Shown here: positions 7,179 through 10,252 of the stretch, one piece after another | Position numbering within the stretch: position 1 is the stretch's first letter | How the letters are laid out: each line of letters opens with the position of its first letter | Origin: an uncultured Campylobacter sp. | GTDB lineage: Bacteria > Campylobacterota > Campylobacteria > Campylobacterales > Campylobacteraceae | Direction: 5' to 3' | Length of the DNA: 10,252 bases | NCBI RefSeq assembly: GCF_938017705.1 | Contig: NZ_CALIIS010000182.1 | Coordinates: 1 to 10,252 of the forward strand | Program-made: the position numbers and the translations under genes | Notes under the pieces: generated by a model | Told to the model about the DNA's origin: nothing | The model's database searches: none | The model's input: only the letters and a program-made list of their open reading frames with translations

Positions 7179-7974
7179 AATTCTATCCTACGATTTCATG
7201 CGAAACGCCCTACTCGGCGGACTTTTGGTCAGTATAGTCTGCGGCGTCGTGGGCTCTTTAGTCGTGATAAATCGCATGAGCTTCATAGCAGGCGGCATCG
7301 CGCACGGCGCATACGGCGGCATCGGCATCGCGCTATTTTTAGGCATCTCGCCCGTGCTGGGAGCTAGCGTATTTGCGCTGTTTTTGGGGCTACTCATTGC
7401 CTACGTCACGCTGCGAAATACCGAGCGCTTCGACGCCGTAATCGGCGCGATATGGGCGTTTGGAATGGCGCTGGGGATAATCTTCGCCGATCTCACGCCC
7501 GGGTACAAATCCGATCTGATGAGCTTTTTATTCGGCTCGATCTTAGCGATAAATCATGAAAATTTAATCTTCATCGGCATTTGCGGCGCGGCATTTGCGG
7601 CGCTTACGGCGTGCTTTTACAGGCAGTTTTTAGCGATCAGCTTCGATAAGGAATTCGCCCTGCTGCGCGGAGTAAATACGAGTGTTTTTTACTACGTCCT
7701 CGTAGTGATGGCGAGCCTTGCGGTGGTCGCGTCGATTCAGATCGTAGGACTAATCTTAGTGATCTCGCTGATGACGATCCCGCCCTTCATCGCCGAAAAA
7801 ATTTCAAAAAGCTTAGGCTCGATGATGGCGATAAGCTGCGCGCTATCGGCGCTTTTTTGCGCGGCAGGGCTTATTTTAAGCTTTAAGCTCAATCTAACCA
7901 GCGGCGCTTCGATCATCCTAGTCGCCTCGGTCTGCTTTTTCGCAAGCTCGATTTTTAGCAAACTTCGCGCCTAA
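7171..7974 (+). CDS. znuB: Metal ABC transporter permease, ABC-3 (ZnuB) family
   Basis: This 267-residue, highly hydrophobic inner-membrane protein has the usual length for the ABC-3 family, with about seven to nine membrane helices (for example near 12-33, 62-80, 90-106, 131-149, 173-203 and 217-238). Family marks are MSFIAGGIAHGAYGG (36-50), where the permeases normally carry a conserved Ser/Ala-His-Ala helix. SLMTIPPFIAEKISKSLGSM (199-218) is the expected cytoplasmic loop that docks with ZnuC. It forms the channel for metal delivered by a periplasmic binding protein, whose gene is not in this window. The ATG overlaps the end of znuC. The 3' end overlaps the convergent EamA gene by 57 bp with no terminator visible between them. 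Confidence 0.88.
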   Translation: MAEILSYDFMRNALLGGLLVSIVCGVVGSLVVINRMSFIAGGIAHGAYGGIGIALFLGISPVLGASVFALFLGLLIAYVTLRNTERFDAVIGAIWAFGMALGIIFADLTPGYKSDLMSFLFGSILAINHENLIFIGICGAAFAALTACFYRQFLAISFDKEFALLRGVNTSVFYYVLVVMASLAVVASIQIVGLILVISLMTIPPFIAEKISKSLGSMMAISCALSALFCAAGLILSFKLNLTSGASIILVASVCFFASSIFSKLRA

Positions 7975-9675
7975 AAGCCCGCCCAGCTCGCTAAGCAGGA
8001 TGCCCGCGAGTATCAGCGCCGCGCCTAAAATTTGAAGCGCGCTTAGCTTCTCGCCGAAAGCATACCCCATAATGCCCGCGCTTACGGGCTCTAGTGCAAA
8101 AATCAGCACCGTTTTTATCTCGCTTACGCCGCGATTTTGCGCCATCGTTTGGATCACAAACGCCGCGACGGTAGCAAAGATCGAGGTCAAAACCAGCGCA
8201 AAAACGAAATCGAAACTCGGCGAAAAGATCAAATTTCCAACCACCCTTATCTCGCCTTCAAATTCGGCGTGCGGGACAAAAACTGCGGCGATCAGCGCAC
8301 AGACGCAGACGCAGATAAACTGCACGATCACAAAGCCGTAGAGATTGCTTTTGCGCGCGCAGACGCCCGTAAATACGATGTGAAGCGCGTATGCAAACGC
8401 CGAAATCAAGCTCAACCGCTCGCCTATGCCAAATCCCACTGCGCCGCTTGCTCCGCTTAAAAAATACAGCCCCAAAAGCGCCACGACCGCACCGCCAAAG
8501 GCGCTCGCACCGACCTTTTTACCGAAAAACGCAAGCATCAAAAAGGGCACGATGACGACGTTTAGCCCCAAAATGAACGCCACCGTCGATGATAGCGCAT
8601 AATCAAGCGCTATGGTCTGGCACGAAAAATCGCAAAACAGCATCAGCCCGCAAAACACGCCCCGCCCTATCGTGCCGCGGTCAAATTTGACGCCGAAGCG
8701 CAGGCAGGCGAGGTAGGTAAAAATGCTCGCCGCCAAAAAGCGCCAAAACAAAAAGCTAAAAACGTCGCCGCTATGCAGCGCGCGCTGCACCGGCACGAAA
8801 GTGCATCCCCAAACGATTGCCACGAAAAGCAGCCCCAGATCCCACAGCTTGCTAGGCGGAACGGGGTTTTGCGCGCGGCTTTGCGCGTAATTAGAATTTC
8901 GCCCGAAACTTTGCGCGGAATTCAAGCTTTGCGTAGAATTTAAATTTTTTGCGGAGTTAAAATTCTGTGTAGCATTAGAATTTTGCGGAGTGCCAGGGTT
9001 TCGCGCGGAACCATAGTTAAAGCTATGCGGCGTGCTGGCGGAGCATGGATCGTTCGCAATGACCTTGGTAAAATTTTTCTTGGAGCGTCGCGCGTGAGCA
9101 GCGGGGCAGCCTTTTGCGGAGCTTAAATTTGGCTCGTTTGCGGCGCTTGCGCGGCTTAACGGACTCGCGCTATTTGTGCCGCTATGAGTGGAATTTTCCG
9201 CAAAATTTAATATAAAATTTCGTTTGAAATTTTTCGCAGAATTTTCGCAAGGATCTGTTTTATAGGATTTTGCGGAATTTAAAGCTTTATTTTCGGCGCA
9301 GCTCGGAATTTGCGCGGGCTTTAAATTTAACGCAAGAGTCGCGAAATTTAAAGCGGATTTTCTTTCAAGATTTTTGACGCGCAGGGCGGAATAGGGAGAG
9401 GCGAGACTGTGCACGGCAAAACCGACCGAGGCACGATTGCGTGCGGCGAAATCGGCCGAAGCGGGATAAAATTTTAAATTTCTTCTGCTGATAAAATTTA
9501 ACTCGGCGGCCTCGTCTTGAAATTTGAAATTTCTTTTGAGGCAGAGAGCGGGAGTAAAATTTACCGCACCGCCGGACGCTGTGTTTTTCGCGCGCTCGCA
9601 TACCGGATCTAAGATAAAATTTAAAACGGATTTTGAATTAAAATTTTCCGCGAGCTCCGAGATAGAATTTTTCAT
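7918..9675 (-). CDS. EamA/DMT-superfamily transporter with a long repeat-derived N-terminal extension
   Basis: The C-terminal part (residues about 277-568) is a complete ten-helix EamA transporter. One EamA repeat runs near 279-407 (VAIVWGCTFVPVQRAL, FWRFLAAS, ALSSTVAFILGLNVVIVPFLM). The second runs near 424-563 and ends with LEPVSAGIMGYAFGEKLSALQILGAALILAGILLSE. Such proteins export metabolites or amino acids; the substrate is unknown here. Ordinary members are about 290-300 residues, so this core is a whole protein by itself. Residues 1-275 are a polar, Asn/Ser/Ala/Lys/Phe-rich region without membrane helices, including hexapeptide repeats at 232-261. No in-frame ATG lies between residue 1 and the core, and I see no good ribosome site at the ATG at 9675 or just before the core, so the true start is unsure. 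The frame is open throughout, which favours translation of at least part of the extension. Confidence 0.75.
   Translation of the reverse strand: MKNSISELAENFNSKSVLNFILDPVCERAKNTASGGAVNFTPALCLKRNFKFQDEAAELNFISRRNLKFYPASADFAARNRASVGFAVHSLASPYSALRVKNLERKSALNFATLALNLKPAQIPSCAENKALNSAKSYKTDPCENSAKNFKRNFILNFAENSTHSGTNSASPLSRASAANEPNLSSAKGCPAAHARRSKKNFTKVIANDPCSASTPHSFNYGSARNPGTPQNSNATQNFNSAKNLNSTQSLNSAQSFGRNSNYAQSRAQNPVPPSKLWDLGLLFVAIVWGCTFVPVQRALHSGDVFSFLFWRFLAASIFTYLACLRFGVKFDRGTIGRGVFCGLMLFCDFSCQTIALDYALSSTVAFILGLNVVIVPFLMLAFFGKKVGASAFGGAVVALLGLYFLSGASGAVGFGIGERLSLISAFAYALHIVFTGVCARKSNLYGFVIVQFICVCVCALIAAVFVPHAEFEGEIRVVGNLIFSPSFDFVFALVLTSIFATVAAFVIQTMAQNRGVSEIKTVLIFALEPVSAGIMGYAFGEKLSALQILGAALILAGILLSELGGLLGAKFAKNRACEKADRGD
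8851..9675. repeat. RAATTY-dense block coding for the EamA N-terminal extension
   Basis: By eye this 825-bp block holds about 26 RAATTY hexamers, against about four in the 930 bp that encode the transporter core. Longer degenerate repeats also occur: 9343-9361 and 9616-9634 match at 17 of 19 bases and encode KSALNF and KSVLNF. NSAK or a close variant recurs near residues 133, 146, 186 and 241. The texture matches the non-coding spacer at 1622-2157 and not the neighbouring genes. Confidence 0.6.
8893..8982 (-). repeat. Five degenerate 18-bp tandem units encoding Asn/Ser hexapeptides
   Basis: Residues 232-261 of the EamA protein align as five hexads: NSNATQ, NFNSAK, NLNSTQ, SLNSAQ and SFGRNS. 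At the DNA level the plus-strand units follow TTTGCGCGGAATTCAAGC-like words, most with a GAATTT, GAATTC or AAATTT core. The 18-base period keeps the reading frame. Confidence 0.65.
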
Positions 9676-9717
9676 AATTTAAAGTAAAATTTCGCCGAGA
9701 TTTTAGTGCGGTCGCGC

Positions 9718-10252
9718 CTATCTGATCGTCTTTATGGCGTTTAAAATCGCGCCCGAGTTTTTGCGAAATTCCCTTTCGTTTTTACTTAAAAAATCGAAGC
9801 TTTCGTTGATAAAGGCACTGCTAAATTCGCTACTAAAATCGTCTCCAGGGTCGCGTCCAACGGCACTTTTAAAGCTTTTAGCAAAGCTCGCGTCGGCTCC
9901 TAGTTCGCGTGCCAAAGGGCGAATGATTTCGTAAATTTCATCAAAGGCGTTGGTGCGCAGATAGTGGCTGAATAGCACCTCGCCGCTCATTACCGCCTTA
10001 GTATCGGCTTCGGACATATCTTTTATTTTAGCAAGTACGAGCTTTTTGATCGGCTCTACGGCAAGACTTAGCTTCTTGCTCGCCAGCCTTTGCATATTCT
10101 GCACGGCAATGCTTTTTTTGCCCGCGCGCTCGGTAATGTAGCTAGGCAGATCGAGCTCGTAATCCTGCACGCCAGTGCGTTCGTATTCATTTGCGGCGCG
10201 CTCGATTAGAGTGCTTAGCGAGTTTTTAAAATTTTCGCTATCGCCCACGTTT
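9718..10252 (-). CDS. DUF4197-like protein, 5' end beyond the window
   Basis: At least 176 residues are visible. The frame is open to the right edge, and the GTG at 10246-10248 may or may not be the start, so I treat the gene as incomplete. The protein is mostly helical and charged. The segment from VEPIKKLVLAKIKDMSEAD through FSHYLRTNAFDEIYEIIRPLARELG resembles the DUF4197 pattern of an AxxAIxxMSxxDA helix followed by a YFRxxT-type helix. The C-terminal FLSKNEREFRKNSGAILNAI resembles that family's ending (EExxIRxNPxxRTxxLLxxVF). Members of DUF4197 are usually exported and of unknown role. The signal peptide, if any, would lie outside this window. It is 42 bp upstream of the EamA gene on the same strand, so the two may be co-transcribed. 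The family call is a remote-similarity judgement by eye. Confidence 0.55.
   Translation of the reverse strand, partial: NVGDSENFKNSLSTLIERAANEYERTGVQDYELDLPSYITERAGKKSIAVQNMQRLASKKLSLAVEPIKKLVLAKIKDMSEADTKAVMSGEVLFSHYLRTNAFDEIYEIIRPLARELGADASFAKSFKSAVGRDPGDDFSSEFSSAFINESFDFLSKNEREFRKNSGAILNAIKTIR

Noticed and set aside
8072..8460. Open frames on the plus strand opposite the EamA core
   Set aside because: They are antisense to well-conserved membrane helices and have no ribosome sites or recognisable domains. They arise from the codon bias of the true gene.
8893..8982. CRISPR-like array in the EamA extension
   Set aside because: The units are degenerate, only 18 bp long, contiguous without spacers and in frame with the protein. 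They are coding tandem repeats.
9365..9601. A second open frame on the minus strand within the EamA extension, rich in Arg and Lys
   Set aside because: The repeat composition keeps more than one frame open. This one has no ribosome site and does not join any recognisable domain.

Overview
The window reads as a chromosomal segment of a Campylobacterota species. It most resembles the higher-GC oral Campylobacter group (C. showae, C. rectus, C. gracilis). This assignment rests on gene content, mixed GC/AT composition with very frequent AAATTT, GAATTT and AAATTTTAAAATTT words, and TATAAT-type -10 boxes without obvious -35 boxes. The species is an inference, and GC content was judged by eye.

Layout, left to right. 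(1) 58-1566, plus: a complete acetyl-CoA hydrolase/CoA-transferase family enzyme, most like succinyl-CoA:acetate CoA-transferase. (2) 1567-2157: a 591-bp gene-free stretch between converging genes, packed with palindromic AT words and two stem-loops. (3) 2158-6311, minus: three overlapping genes read leftward. They encode a SAM-dependent methyltransferase, an exported di-haem cytochrome c peroxidase-like protein, and a membrane PAS-GGDEF-EAL protein with an eroded GGDEF and an intact EAL domain. (4) 6411-7974, plus: a divergent pair for the ATPase and permease of a ZnuCB-type metal ABC importer, with no binding-protein gene beside it. (5) 7918-9675, minus: an EamA/DMT-family transporter converging on znuB with a 57-bp overlap, carrying an anomalous ~275-residue N-terminal extension. 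(6) 9718 to the right edge, minus: a 5'-incomplete gene for a DUF4197-like protein.

How the genes may work together. The three leftward genes are probably one translationally coupled unit. The pairing of an exported haem protein with a membrane c-di-GMP phosphodiesterase suggests periplasmic redox or peroxide sensing tied to c-di-GMP turnover. The znuCB pair is a separate metal-uptake unit sharing the 99-bp divergent promoter region at 6312-6410.

The most unusual pattern crosses gene boundaries. Blocks dense in RAATTY hexamers fill the 1567-2157 spacer, form an in-frame 36-codon insert in the methyltransferase, and make up the whole EamA extension, while neighbouring conserved coding sequence has few. 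RAATTY is the methylated motif that marks transformable DNA in C. jejuni, so these blocks may be self-recognition DNA that has spread into spacers and tolerant parts of proteins.
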